This document shows positions 44,413 through 57,187 of a stretch of 64,000 nucleotides of DNA, in pieces. The position numbers were made by a program, and so were the translations under genes. Source of the DNA: Castanea sativa (taxonomy: Eukaryota; Streptophyta; Magnoliopsida; Fagales; Fagaceae); assembly GCF_040712315.1 (NCBI RefSeq), contig NC_134013.1, positions 80,730,001-80,794,000 of the forward strand, written 5' to 3'. Numbering within the stretch: position 1 is the first letter of the stretch; each line of letters opens with the position of its first letter. The notes below the pieces were generated by a model. That model ran no database searches and was not told the origin of the DNA. It saw only the letters and a list, made by a program, of their open reading frames with translations.

Positions 44413-45744
44413 AGATGATGTATTCAAATGATGTACACTAACGATTGTAAAGTAATGGGTGCCCTTGAAGAATGGTGTGGCATCTCATGCTTTGGCTACA
44501 TAAGCTTTTTTTTATATATAGAGGCTACATATGCTAAACATTAAAAGTTGTATTTTGGAATATGACTCTTTTTTTTTCCTGGTTCCTTCTTGTAATTATG
44601 GAATAATCAAAAAAGGAAAAAAAAGTTTTGATAGAAAAAATGTTTAGGCTACAAAATACCTATGAACTTATCTGACATTGATTATGAGTGATAGCACATC
44701 ACCAGTATAGGAAATAATTATTTTTTTTACTAATTTTTGTCTTGTAATAAAAATTCGACACTTGAACTTTGTAACACTAATGTAATAAAATATTTACTTG
44801 TTTTGTATCACTAGCATCACTCTCTTGACGAAGGATGATATTCTTTACAATTCTTTAATAACAACTCTCTTATAAGGCCTATTCTTCTAGGTAGCAAAAT
44901 ACTAAATTTACTACTAATTTTAATACAAGATACTTATAAATTGATGCATGTGACAATAAATGTAATGGGTGTCGTATTCATAAATAAATTTCGTAAATAC
45001 TTTTTATGTTTTGCTTAAAAAGTGATACATTAGTTTGTAAAGTCATGAAAGTATTTGTAATATTCCTAACATCACATTTTTTTTTTCCAATTATTTAATT
45101 TTGAATGATGCTAGAGGTACTAAAAATTTTATTATATAAGCTTTTAAAAATGGTTGTGTTAACATTTAAATATTAAACATGGCAGAATTGTTACAAGTAA
45201 TGCAGATTAAGGAAGCTGTTCTTCCATGTTGTGGCTGTGGGGGCTATCACTGCCTGAGAGAAGCAGAAGCTGAGGCCACAGAGCCTATGTGTTAACTGTT
45301 GAGTGTGTCAATTGAAAGAAGAGGGGAGACCACTCAAAATTACAGAAAACTCATAAACTAACTATTAGTAAATATGATTGGTTTAACATCAACAACATAA
45401 TAAATAAATTTCTTAATCATTTTTTGTTTTATGCTTTAAAATTGGTACAACAATTTATAAATCTTATATAAAAAAAATAAAATTTTTAATAACTATAACA
45501 TCAATCAAGTAAAATAGAAAGTTAAAAAAATTATTTATTCTAATACCAATGTGATCCGATGCTGATAAATCAATTTGTAAAATTTTTAAAATACAATTGG
45601 GAGTACAACTTTTTAAAATTTTCCTTTAATTTTTCAGTCAAATGCAATTTGTGAGATTTGAATGAGTTTTGTCAACTGCTGCTCCAAGTTGGTGGAGAGT
45701 AGGTGAAATAGGTGTTCCAATTATCCTAGAAAAGTTGAATAGAG

Positions 45745-45810
<66 letters not shown>

Positions 45811-46009
45811 ATGCTGTCTTCCTCACGTGTCCTTTATTGCACATGTCATTGAGTGGTCGGGCTAGCTGGTCAGAAGAGAAAGTCTGTATTTGAGCCACAA
45901 TTTTTGTTACGACCATGACATACGGACGGTAAATGGTGTATGAAAAGTTTTTTTGATAAACAATAGTGTATGAAAAGATGGAATAGGTAGACGCAATAAC
46001 TCACATTAG
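44413..46009. other. Intergenic with a 62-base A run
   Basis: About 44465-44530 still aligns with the upstream region of copy A. The rest has no gene. A pure A run spans 45747-45808; long open frames through it are poly-Lys or poly-Phe artefacts. Confidence 0.6.
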
Positions 46010-46440
46010 AGTTTTTCTAAAGATACTGGTCCTCCCAAAACCGATCCATGTTGTCTGCGACTGTTGATGGGAATTCCCCAGTCAAAGTCAAGGCCATAGA
46101 AGTTATAAGACTTGGCTATTGTTATTGAGGAATGAATGAATGTTTTCGGGTACTGGCTTGGCTAGCCATGAAAAAAAAGTTGAAGGATTTGGTGAAGGCT
46201 GAGAATTGGATTATGTCTGAGGAGGAAATGTTAACTTGGTAGGAGTTGGGGTCAAGATAAGCAAAGGCGCAAAAGAGGTGTGTGAAAAGGGTTGACTCTA
46301 TGTTGGACAATGGGTATCCACTGCCAGATAACCAGTAGGAAGCTTTAACGACATTCTTATTCCCAGCTGAGAGGCGAAGTTGGAGAAGGAACAGGAGGGT
46401 GGAAGAGAATAAAGCAAGTCTTTCAAAGCCATTAAGGGAA
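46010..46440 (-). pseudogene. GH18 N-terminal fragment
   Basis: Minus strand, tolerating frameshifts: a signal peptide (ATG near 46464, then LALFSSTLLFLLQLRLSAG after a 1-base shift), NVVKASYWLSGSGYPLSNIE, STLFTHLFCAFAYLDPNSYQ, FSAFTKSFN, then a deletion that removes the strand carrying LLSIGG, and SFIHSSITIAKSYNFYGLDFDWGIP. Here the active-site motif keeps both later Asp (GLDFDW) but the catalytic Glu is Gly. The rest of the domain is missing. It belongs to a different GH18 paralogue from copies A and B. Confidence 0.75.
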
Positions 46441-46619
46441 TTTGGGAGTTGTTTTCCTTTCTTTGATTATGGTAATGGAGCAGATATATATTGGCAAATA
46501 GCATGGTTTCTCTTTCAATATATGGTTTTTTTAAAAATAAATTTAATTCTTTCTTGGATGGAATATTGTATTTGCAACTTGCATATGAGATATATTGGGT
46601 TTTAAAGTCAAAAGCAGTT

Positions 46620-47400
46620 TCAATTTTGAGGTTGTTGAGAAACGAATAATCTTTTGGTTGAATTTCTTTTTGACAGGTTGACTGATGCAGACTTTGAGTT
46701 GTTTCTTGTTCAAGCTTGGCTTACATGGAATCAAAGAAACAAGGTGGTGCATGGAGAAAAGATGATGGATCCAAGGTGGTTGAATAAAAGAGCAATGGAC
46801 TACCTAGAGGAGTATAAAAAATCCCAGATTCAGCTAGCTGTACCAGGCACGGCATCTGCTAGAAATTCTTGGCAACCTCCACCTCCATCGGTACATAAGC
46901 TGAACTTTGATGCAGCAACCTTCTCTGATCTGAACTGCTCCGGATTTGGGGCAATAATCCGTAATGAAGAGGGTGAGGTGATGGCTGGGATGTCGGTCAA
47001 GGGTCCATTTGTTCATAACAGTGCAGTAGCAGAAGCCTTGGCGTGTAGAAAAGCTGTCGAGTTCTCCATTGAAGCTGGTTTTTCAAGATTGGTTATTGAA
47101 GGGGATAATGCAATGGTGATGAATGCAATATCATGCTCTACAGATAACAATTCCTTGCTGGGAGTCTGGGACACATATTTGAGGACATCCAAAACCTTAT
47201 TTGTGGGCTGCAATATGCTTCAATCAATTGCATTAAAAGTGGTGGTAATATGGTAGCACATTCTCTAGCTCGCCACGCTAGAAATATTAGTGATGAAATG
47301 TATTGATTGGAAGATTTTCCACCACCTGTTGTAGATGCTTTGCATCAAGATTATTAATTTACATATTAATAAATGAATGAATTTTTCGGCTTTAAAACAA
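46620..47400 (+). mobile_element. LINE 3' fragment with RNase H-like domain
   Basis: The frame 46654-47256 reads AWLTWNQRNKVVHGEK, WQPPPPSVHKLNFDAATFSD, GFGAIIRNEEGEVMAGM, AVAEALACRKAVEF, RLVIEGDNAMVM: the plant LINE-associated RNase H-like (RVT_3) domain. After a frameshift near 47240 the C-terminus continues as NMVAHSLARHARNISDEMYW to a stop near 47356. Upstream LINE domains are absent. Confidence 0.8.
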
Positions 47401-47984
47401 ATAATGTTTTGGTAAAATCCTTGGAAAGTCCGAAAAGTACGAGTACCGAAACTTGTGAGAAAATGAATAATATAACCACAAGTACAAAGCGCTTGGGAGT
47501 CTAGGAGAAAAAGAATTCGAGCTGGGAAATTAGCAGCATGTTGTAATTATTTCTAAAAAAAAAAGGACTACTTTAAAAATATATATATATATATATATTT
47601 TTGAAAAGAATAATGAATATGTCGGCCGATCATTGTGATACACTTACATATAGTTATACAGATAGTTGTTAGATCAAATTCATTTAACGCTATGTAAACA
47701 GTAATCCTTGGGCTTTTATTATCTCTAACACTTGTTTTTTTTTTTTTTCAATTGCATGTCTTAAAATGTAGACATTCTCATATCAATAATGAGCATTGAT
47801 GTAAAATTATGAAGTTAAACAAATGTAAGAAGATATTTTTCTTACATATTTTTGCTAAAATAAAAGTAAAAACAAAAAAGAAACGAGTTCAAACAATTCT
47901 ATCGAATTTATTATTAAGCTATACTCTTGTTATGGGTCTCATAATTAATCACCAGATTAAATCCACAAGATTAATAAATTCAAA
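47401..47984. other. Intergenic, no feature recognised
   Basis: AT-rich with a short TA run near 47578-47600. Confidence 0.5.
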
Positions 47985-48660
47985 TACAAAGTTTAAAAAA
48001 CTGTGGGAGGACAGGAAATCGAGGACAGGAGCATGCAAATCGAAGACAAGAATAAACGAGAAGAGGTTAAGACAAAAGGGGCACACCTTGGAAGGTTTTG
48101 TCAAGGAAGTCTCAAAGCAACATCATAACGCAATCACAAAACCAGAGAAGATCAGTGTGCCCAAGGAACTCGAGGATACAAGTACATTCCTGGAAGGGCC
48201 AAGGTCTGGCCATGAAGACCACCAGACACGTGTCCAAGGAAAGGAAGCAATATTATTGAGTGGGTGAAGGAAAGATACAGATAAGGCATCCATCACCTCC
48301 GCATCCAATGCTCTACACCCATTTAGCCGGTCGCATTAATGGTAGAATGACTCTTGAACAGTGTCATCACAGCTCACAACCTAACAAAGAAACCTTCTAG
48401 TAAGGCCCTATTAGGACAAGTATTTGAAGAATAACCCTTGGCCGTCCAAGTGGAAGGCTAGGATGCAATCTGGATGATTATATAAAGGAAATGGATCCCT
48501 TCAAGAAAGGAAATCAAGAAAAAAATTAAAGAGAGAGAGAGAGAGAGAGAGAGAGCATTGTAGTTTTTTTTTTTTTGAAACTGAGAGCATTGTAGTTCAA
48601 GAACAAGTATTAACCTACATCTCAGCCTAAAATCGAGGAGCATTGTTGTATTAATCCCAA
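47985..48660 (+). repeat. Gypsy LTR fragment
   Basis: Resembles the 5' LTR at 18.9-19.2 kb: cgcattaatggtagaatgac ... cttgaacag here, cgcattaatgggggaaatga ... ctctgaacag there, then ggacaagtatttgaa against ggacaagtatctaa, then a TATA-like tatataaagg near 48480. A GA microsatellite follows at 48531-48555. The partner LTR and body are not present. Edges are approximate. Confidence 0.55.
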
Positions 48661-48685
48661 ACATAAGTTGTTTTACTTTGCCTAG

Positions 48686-48688
<3 letters not shown>

Positions 48689-48722
<34 letters not shown>

Positions 48723-49443
48723 AATGATGGTACAAACACAATGATAATGGAAATAACACGAAGATAAACTAAATAATACTTCTGAATTTTTATTAATTTA
48801 AAGAAAGAGATTACACAACACTATTTGGACTGAGGCGCGGTACTTGCTCTTATCCCCCACTCATTTTAATATTAAATTTTAGTTAAAGAGAAATTACCAG
48901 GCAAAGATGGGTCACTATGCATCATGAAAGTGTGCTCTACATTGAACCTTCACTTAGTAAAACAGCGATCTCAACTCTAGAGTCGTAGTGGTCTCTGACT
49001 TGAACTAGGACTGCTTTAGGGAAATTAAGCGTCACTGCTTACACATAGCAACCCAAGTGTTGACATGAGCTTTTATAGCTAGCACTTTATGGCCATGTGC
49101 TAATCCCGATTTCATGAGTGTATTTAAGATTAAGTCCAAATCTCATAGGGAGCGACCCCACCCCCACACTCACATAAGTGACATTTTGTCAAGGGTGCTC
49201 CTGTAATTTTGATACCCCACTCATACGAGCTACAAATTTCATTAAGAATTTTTTACTCAACCTCTCCACATTACAGGATAAATGCACTTACATCATAGGG
49301 ATGAACAATTAAAAAATTATTTACAAAATAAATAATTAAAAAATAAATTGTGCATTTCTTACAACCACCATATGATTTGTTTTTCCCATTGAACCCAATT
49401 CTTAGGATTTCTGGTCCTTGGGTTGGGTATCCTCATACATGGC
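48689..49443. other. TA microsatellite and intergenic DNA
   Basis: TA run at 48689-48720. No gene to 49443. A 3' LTR of the Copia element to the right would be expected here but none was recognised. Confidence 0.5.
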
Positions 49444-50922
49444 TTATGATTCTATGGACTTTAGTCCCATCCCCCTCGATGTATTCCAGACTCTATCTTT
49501 TGTCAAGGCCTTGGTAAATGGATCTGCAAGATTATCATTAGATTTAATATAATCCATAGTTATGATGCCACTACTTAAATAAGATCGCACGGTACTATGC
49601 TTTCTTCTTATAGGTCTGGATTTACCATTGTAATAACGGTTTTTAACTCTACCAATTGCAGCAATGCTATCACAATGAATTAATATAGGTGGAATTGGCT
49701 TTTCCCAAAGTAGAATTTCATATAACAAATCCCTAAGCCAATTTGCCTCTTCACTAGCTGAAGCTAATACTATTAATTTAGCTTCCATTGTTACATTAGC
49801 AATTATTATTTGCTTTTTAGATTTCCAACAAATGGCACCACTACCTAAGGTAAAAATATAACCAGTGGTAGAGAGAGAATCACCTAACAAAGTATTCCAA
49901 TCGGCATCACTAAAACCTTCAATCATAGTAGGGTATTTTTTATAAAACAAGCCATAACTTTTGATACCAATTAAATATTTCATGATTCGCTCAATAGCTA
50001 GCCAATGATCTTTACTAGGCTTGCTAGTAAATCTGCTTAGCACTCCTACTGCATATGCAATGTCAGGTCTAGTACAATCAGTAGCATAACGCAAACTACC
50101 AATGATGCTAGCATAATCCTTTTGATTAAAAATCTCATCATCATTATTCACAGGAAATAAATAAACACTAGAATCAAAAGGAGTAGCTACACTTTTGTGA
50201 TCATGAAAATTATATTTTTTCAATATTTTCTCAACATAATGTGATTGATCAAGATATATTCCATCACATGCTTTTGTAATTTTCATGCCCAAAATAAAAT
50301 TAGCCTCCCCAAGATCTTTCATATCAAAATGGCTTTTAAACATATTTTTTGTCTCATTTATAACATGCATATCTGAGCCGAAAATCAACATATCATCCAC
50401 ATAGAGGCTAATAATAACATGTAAATTATTCCATGATTTAGAATAAATACATTTATCATATTCATTTGATTTATAACCATTCTCAATCATGCAAGAATCA
50501 AACTTTTCATGCCACTGTTTAGGTGCTTGTTTTAAGCCATATAGGGATTTAGTTAACTTACATACCTTGCTTTCTTGTCTAGGCTCTACAAAGCCTCCGG
50601 GTTGATCCATATAAATCTCTTCCTTTAGGTTCCCATTTAGAAAAACAGTTTTTACATCCATTTGATGAATTTTCAAATAGAAAATTGCAGCAATAGTAAT
50701 TAACAATCTAATAAATGTAATTCTTGTTACCGAAGAAAATGTATCAAAGAAATCAAGATTAGCTTTTTGTTTAAAGTCTTTTGCAACAAGTCTAGTTTTA
50801 AACTTATCTATTGATCCATCCGGTTTCAACTTTTTTCTAAGGACCCATTTACAACCTATGCTCTTACAACCCGGTGGAAGATCTACTAATTTCCAAGTTT
50901 TATTAGAAATTAGAGATTCCAT
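49444..50922 (-). pseudogene. Copia reverse transcriptase and RNase H
   Basis: An open frame of 492 aa. Reverse transcriptase motifs: NKTWKLVDLPPGCKSIGCKW, VYLKI-type HQMDVKTVFLNGNLKEEIYM, SLYGLKQAPKQWHEKF and the catalytic LYVDDML. Then SLRYATDCTRPDIAYAVGVL and the RNase H region GFSDADWNTLLGDSLSTTGY, ANVTMEAKLIVLASASEEANW and DNLADPFTKAL. The usual Glu after TMEAE is Lys here, so RNase H is probably impaired. The frame is separated from integrase by stops around 50.94-51.37 kb. Confidence 0.85.
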
Positions 50923-51371
50923 CTCATCATTTACAGCCTCTTTTCAAAAAATAGTATCAGGTGATGTTAAAGTCTCTTTTAAATTTTGGGAATTTTCCTC
51001 AATGTTAAAAACATAAACAGGACCAAAATCCTTTTCAACTCTAGCTCTTTTACTTCTTCTAGGTTCCATTTCAAGATTTTCTTGATTTTGTAGATGTGAA
51101 GTAGAAGAATTAGGTTATGACAAAATATTTTCTTCACCCCCACTATTTTTCAATTTAAAATGAAATTTTTCTTCATGAAAAATTGCATCACCAAATTCAA
51201 AAATTATCTTGTTTTCAAGATCAAAAAATCTATAGGCTGCACTATTAAATGCATAACCAAGAAAAGCACAAGTAGTAGCTCTTCTAATTTAGGTATTTTA
51301 GGGTTAGTAAGCCTTACATAAGCAAGACAACCCCATACTCTCAAATATCCCAAATTTGGCTTATGTCCTTT

Positions 51372-53288
51372 TCACATCTCAAAAGGTGTGGTGTGTGACT
51401 TTTTATATGGCACCCTATTTAAAACATGACATGCAGTTAAAATAGCTTCACCCCAAAAATGTAAAGGTGCACCAGATTCAATTAACATGGCATTTGTTAA
51501 CTCAATTAAAGTTCTATTTTTTCTTTCAGCCACACCATTAGAAGCAGGTGAATATGGTGCAGTAGTTTTATGGATAATTCTCAAAGACTGAACAAACGAG
51601 TTGAATGCACTTGATTCATACTCACGGCCTCTATTACTTCTTATTCTTTTTATTTTTCTACCGAATTGATTTTCAAATTCTTTGAAAAAATCTTGAAATT
51701 TTTCAAAAGCGTCACCTTTATTTTTCAACAAATAAATAGTTTATATTTTGAGAAATCATCAATAAAAGTGATAATATATCTATTTCCTCCACAAGTTAAA
51801 ATTTCCTCAAATTCACATAAATCGGAGTGAATTAACTCAAGCAATTCGGTATTTCTTACAACACTTTTATAAGGCCTTTTTGTAATCTTAGCTTGACTAC
51901 AAGTTTCACATTTTTCAAAATCTTTTGACAGTTTTGGAATTAATCCTAAACTACTCATGATTCCCACATATCCACTATTTATATGACACAAACGAGCATG
52001 CCAAAAATTAACAGAAAAAAGCATATAAACTGAACTGGTAGATGTTTTATTATTCTCAACATTCAATTTAAACATTCCATTACAAGCATAACCATTGCCA
52101 CAAATAATCCTTTTTTAGTGATTACATAATTATCAGATTCCATAGTTTGCTTGAAGCCAGCATTGTTAAGCAAAAAACTTGACATCAAATTCTTCCTCAT
52201 GGACGGAGTGTAAAGTACATCTTTCAATGTTAGCACACGTCTAGAAGTGAATTTCAATTCAACCTCAGCACTCCCAAGAACCTTGGTTTTGCTAGAGTCA
52301 CCAAGCATAACAGTTTTTTCTTCTTCAAAAGGAGTGTACAACTTGAACCAATTTTTGTCATAGCAGACGTGCCTATTAGCACCAGAATCTGCCTACCACC
52401 CTTCAACATATTGCACCATATTGATGTCTGTAATCATAGCCACTAAAGGCTCTTCGATTACGTTAGCCTGCGGGACAGATTCACGTTTCCGAAATTTGCA
52501 AAATTGAGCAATATGCCCACTCTTGCCACAGACAAAATAGGATCTATTAAATTGATTTTGTGAAGGAGGTCCTTGGTTCTTATTGTAATTTTTATTCGAG
52601 TTTCCCCTTCCTTGAGGTGATCTATTATTGTTTTTAAAGGCTTTCTTTTCTAGCTTCAATTGACCAAAACGAGTAAAATGATTTTTGGGCATTTTATTAT
52701 TGAATGAAATAAGGCGTACCTTTGTGGTGGAATTATCATTGCTCTCTTGTGTCATGAGTGTATCTTGTCCTCTAGCCTCCTCCTCCACACGGATGCGTGT
52801 GATCAAGGTCTCCATGGATGTCTCCTTTTGTTTGTGCCACAAAGTCTTTTGGAACTCCCTCCAAGATTGTGGTAGTTTCTCAATTATGCCAGCTACCACC
52901 AAATTGTCTTCGATCTTTATGCCTTCGGATCTCAATTCTGCTACAATCATTTGGAAGTCTTGTGCTTGATCCACCACCGATTTTCCATCCACCATTTGGT
53001 AACGGAAAAATCTGCAAATAGCATACTTCTTTGCACCTACATCCTTGGTATCATACTTACTTTACAAAGCTTTCCAAATTTTTTTAGCAAACTTGTAATT
53101 GTATCATAATAATCATAGAAATGATCGGCAAGACAATTCAATAGATAAGAGCGACAATTATATTCATCTTTTGTATACTTATCTATTTTTTCTTGATGGA
53201 GAATATATTCTTCGTCACTCATCTCATCGGTAGGAACCTTTAACAGATTCTTCTCAATGAGGATGTAGGCAACTTTGAGAAGGCTCAA
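51372..53288 (-). pseudogene. Copia gag, pre-integrase and integrase
   Basis: 53288-53037: gag N-terminal half ([20 protein letters not shown]). 52995-52393: gag core ([38 protein letters not shown]) and a zinc knuckle [14 protein letters not shown], whose first cysteine is replaced. 52341-52063: protease-side region, [18 protein letters not shown]. 52075-51725: gag-pre-integrase (WHARLCHINSGYVGIM, CETCSQAKITKRPY) and the integrase start (HSDLCEF, YIITFIDDFSKY). 51731-51372: integrase core (IRSNRGREYESSAF, TAPYSPASNGVAERKNRTL). Stops and frame changes separate the blocks. Confidence 0.85.
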
Positions 53289-53300
53289 GTAGGCTCATTT

Positions 53301-53877
53301 GGTTTCTCTTATGTAGACTTCATGTGTTGAATGTCCTTAAAATTGATGGTGCAAACACATTTTCAAATTTGACACATCCACCCTTCACCTCCCCCTTGCG
53401 CACGTATCTAACCCAATATTTGAGACAATTCATGTTAGCCTATTAATCACCACAATTAAAAAAAACAAAATAGTCTCTCTCCTTTTCAATATGAGATTAA
53501 ACATTTTCACTAACTCCTCATCTTCTATATTCACTCCCATATCATTACATTTATGTTAACATTTATTCATTTTAATCATTTAATATTAAAATGCTCTAAC
53601 ATCAAACATACATTCCAATATCATTTCATAGAGTTATTAAAAAAGGGAAAACAAGGTTGATTGACATCCCATCTCTATAAATTAATTTTGTAAAGTTGAA
53701 ATCTTACATACCCGCCACAGAAACATTGGTTGAAACCCTAACTTTTTTTCTTTTATAGTATTTTCTTTTTTGCTTCAAATTGAAAATTATCATTATAGCA
53801 AACTATTTAAGATGCTAGAAACTAACACAAAAATATTAGAAAATGATAAATTCATAATTTTTAACCGGCCTGTTTAA
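53301..53877. other. Intergenic, no feature recognised
   Basis: AT-rich with no supported ORF or repeat ends. Confidence 0.5.
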
Positions 53878-54587
53878 TTTGGAGGGAGTCCAATTGTAAT
53901 CAAGGTCAATCTGCCACAAAAAGTAACCAAGCAACCGCTTTCCCTTATCATATGTGACCTTTGTATAAATACTTTGGACAGCATCATAACCAATCCATGT
54001 TGTCCCATTAATTGTAACAATTATCTAATACAAACACGTATTTAAACGCTGTTGTGGTACTATTTTGCGCTATGAATCGAACCAATTTCTGACTTGCAAA
54101 TAACCTATTATTGCTCCATCTGCCGTACAGCTGCACCATATATTAGCTGGTGCTAATAAGCAGGGTCAGCCCTAGACATTTTGGGGCCTAAGGTGACAAC
54201 TAAAATGGGGTCTTTTTTATACTTATGTATTAATTAAATTAACATTTACTTAATATTTTTATATTATAATTTATTTCATTTAAAATCTATTTTTTTGTCT
54301 TTTGAGATGCAAATTGACTAATTAAATTTTTGTATTCAAGTTCTTTTTTTTCTTTTTTTAAGTTTTTCATATCTAGATGCATATTTTCTAGTAGCCATTT
54401 CTAATCAAACAATATATTTATAAAGACTGAAATAAAAAATAACTTTCAAATGTAAATCAAATGAAAAATAGAACCTGATTTAGTGATTTATATTAAAAGT
54501 ATTGTTGTAGTTTCACCAAATAATACCAAGTTTTTAGCAATCTCAACCTGCATAAATAAAGATTTATTCATTATATTACCAATCACT

Positions 54588-54640
<53 letters not shown>

Positions 54641-55650
54641 AAAAGATTAAAAAACACCCACCCACCACAAAAAACATAAAACAAATCCTAATATCCTATT
54701 ATATTTACACTACACCTATAACAAACAAACAAACAAACAAACAAAAATAAAAATAAAAAACCGCAGCACGGCCCAAGGCCTAGCCCTGTTAATAGACTTA
54801 ACAAATATAAAGTAGAATAGAATTATAGAAAGCAAGCCTAAGCGGCTAAGCCTTATAAGTTAGTTATACCTAAAGCAGTGAAGCTTTCAAAACCCATTAC
54901 CTAGCCAGAATCAAAACGTAGCATGATGGCAGCAGCAAAAAAAAAAAAAAAAAAAAAAAGCAGTCGGCGGAGGAAGGAAGCTTGAGCCAGCAGCCAACAG
55001 CCGGATGATTTAGATTAGATTGGAGGAAAGGAAGCTTGAGCCAGGCAGCCAGACCGAGCAACAGTGGAGAGAAAGAATAAGAGAGGCAGAGAGCAAGAGT
55101 TGAGAGAAAAAAAATGAGAAAGAGACGGTAAAAATTTTAAGGATTTGAGGTTTTTTATTTGTTTTAATTATTGATTGTTTTGTGGTTAATTTCTTAGACC
55201 GGATTTGTAGTTTATCTGGTTAGATTTTGGTTTGTCTAGAGGATAATAATGTTATTTTTTGGACAATTGATTTTATTTAGACCAAAAAATTTTGTTGTGC
55301 TACCAATGTTTAATTGGGTATAAGTGTATGACAGAAATTTTGTTTTTTGGTCAAAAAGATGTTCCGGATTTTTTTAGATTAATTTGAAACCAAATTTTTT
55401 TTTTCCATCCTACCCCTTCTTTTCTAAAATTTTGGAGCCTCTTTTTCATTTGGAGGCCTTAGGCAATTGCCTAACTCGCCTAAGGGAAGGGCCGGCCCTG
55501 CTAATAAGCCACGGTTATTAGCATCTACAAGTGTCCATGCAAACCCATAGTATATATGGCAAGCCAAGTGAAATTTTCGCCGCTGGCGAACATGCCTGAA
55601 TCCAAGAACTATAACCTGAATGGTTGGATCAAATAATGAAGTGAGTGTTA
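53878..55650 (-). pseudogene. GH18 C-terminal pseudogene split by a hAT element
   Basis: Minus strand. 55650-55509: SLFDPTIQV, then WIQACSPAAKISLGLPYI and, after a frameshift, YGFAWTLVDANNRG, matching the LGLPFYGYAW region. The hAT insertion follows. 54152-53878: after a short decayed stretch, TINGTTWIGYDAVQSIYTK then VTYDKGKRLLGYFLWQIDLD and YNWTPS, matching WIGFDD...LLGYVVWQIPYDDNW of copy A. The N-terminal half with the active site is absent. Confidence 0.8.
54161..55500. mobile_element. Non-autonomous hAT element
   Basis: 1340 bp flanked by a perfect 8-bp TSD ctaataag (54153-54160 and 55501-55508). Ends cagggtcagccct and agggccggccctg are imperfect inverted repeats of the CAGGGCCGGCCC class. 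The interior is non-coding, with a TA microsatellite (54591-54637), a (CAAA)n-type run near 54722-54745 and an A run near 54939. Confidence 0.9.
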
Positions 55651-56532
55651 GAAATATATTAGACATATTTATTCAAACATAATAGGTTCAAGTTCAATTT
55701 TACCTTGTGTGCAAATCAAGTCCCCTACTTGTACTACAAGTCTACTAACCATAGTTAATGTATGGTTAATCTAGGTTATGACTTAATATATATATACTCA
55801 TGTTATAGTTCATTGTAGTATAGGATTTGTACTACTTTTATATATTAAATAAAATCTTCCATGGACATAAGTCGTTAGGCTAAACTACCACATAACCCTT
55901 ATGTTCTTATGTTCCTATATTATGCTTCCCTATAGTACTTCCATATCTATTCTAAAAGCATTAGAATTGGAAAGTGTAAAAACCCCTCAGTTGCTATTTT
56001 ACACTCTATATGGGGCAAAAAATACTACATCTAGGTTGTATTTCTAAAAAATTATACAACCCAGCAATAGTAAGTCGCAAATATAGTAAGTTGCTAGATT
56101 TGCAACTTACTGTTCATCGGTTGTAAACTTAAAATAAACAATTTTATTCACTCATATCTCTCTCTCTCTTCCCTCCGTGTCTCTCTAGTCTCTTCCCAAC
56201 AGTTTCGTCTCTCTCTCTCTCTCTCTCCACCACCCATTCTGTCGTGGGTTTGATTTCGGTAGACAACGTCGTGGTTTGGCTTGATTTCAATGGTTAGGGC
56301 TTTTTTGACTTTGAATTGATATGGGTTTTCGATGGTGCTATGTTGTTTCAGTGTGGGTTGGTTGTTTCGATGGTGCTAGGATGCGTACAGTGACTGGGGC
56401 TTCTTTGAATCAGCATGGGTTGATTGTTTCAATTTCGGAAATTTCAGTGGTGGTGGCGATGGGTTTCGTACTTATGGGTTTTGGGTTTCAAGATCCTTTT
56501 TTGAGGTTTATGGGTTATGCATTGCTGATGGG
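55651..56532. other. Intergenic, G/T-rich toward the right
   Basis: No clear gene. CT-rich runs at 56155-56230. An inverted repeat agtaagttgc / gcaacttact lies at about 56084-56112. The open frame 56321-56551 is low-complexity and crosses into the hAT element, so it is not called. Confidence 0.5.
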
Positions 56533-56743
56533 TAAGGGCGGCTCTACATAGAGTCTAAGGTGCACACAGGACCACCCTAACTTGGAAAAAAAAATTATTA
56601 TGTATAAATTTTAAAAATTTGTGATTTTTTTATCCTTAAGTCAGCTTTGTGACCACCCTAAATTCTTTTTAAGTCCAACATAATTAAATTTTGGACAAAA
56701 TTTGGCAACAAGTTTGGTTGTAGACTAAGGCTACAACTCTATT

Positions 56744-56810
<67 letters not shown>

Positions 56811-57187
56811 TTATTGAATATGAATTTTAACAAATCCACCATTTAATTACATTTTCTTCTTAAATCCTCCATACTTGCAAAATTTCTAGAAGATAAAAGA
56901 TCAATAGCTATGTCATTAATCAAATATTTAAATTTCGAGTTTTTATAGTCTAAAATTATACATAAAAAATAATTTTATAAATCAAATGGTACATAACATC
57001 CGATTGACATAAAATTTTGACGTGTTTTAAGAACATAGAGAACATGCAATTTATTGATTAGATTTGCAAAATATGTAACAATGTTAATTCATTTAGTGAG
57101 AGTGATTACAACTAAGTTTGTAGCCAAATTTTGTTCTTAAACTTTGGTCCCTTTAACAATATATTAGGTTCTTACAAATAAAAAGAA

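Larger units (their letters stand above)
49444..53300 (-). mobile_element. Decayed Copia retrotransposon body without clear LTRs
   Basis: Gag, gag-pre-integrase, integrase, reverse transcriptase and RNase H follow in Copia order on the minus strand across 3.9 kb, in several frames. No LTR pair, primer-binding site or TSD was recognised on either side. Confidence 0.8.

Noticed and set aside
45638..45916. Open frames across the A run (poly-Lys / poly-Phe)
   Set aside because: They exist only because a 62-base homopolymer has no stop codons. No conserved sequence flanks it.
46010..55650. One GH18 gene split in two by the Copia element (N-terminal part at 46 kb, C-terminal part at 54-55 kb)
   Set aside because: Both parts are on the minus strand but in the wrong order (the C-terminal part lies upstream), so they are fragments of two copies.
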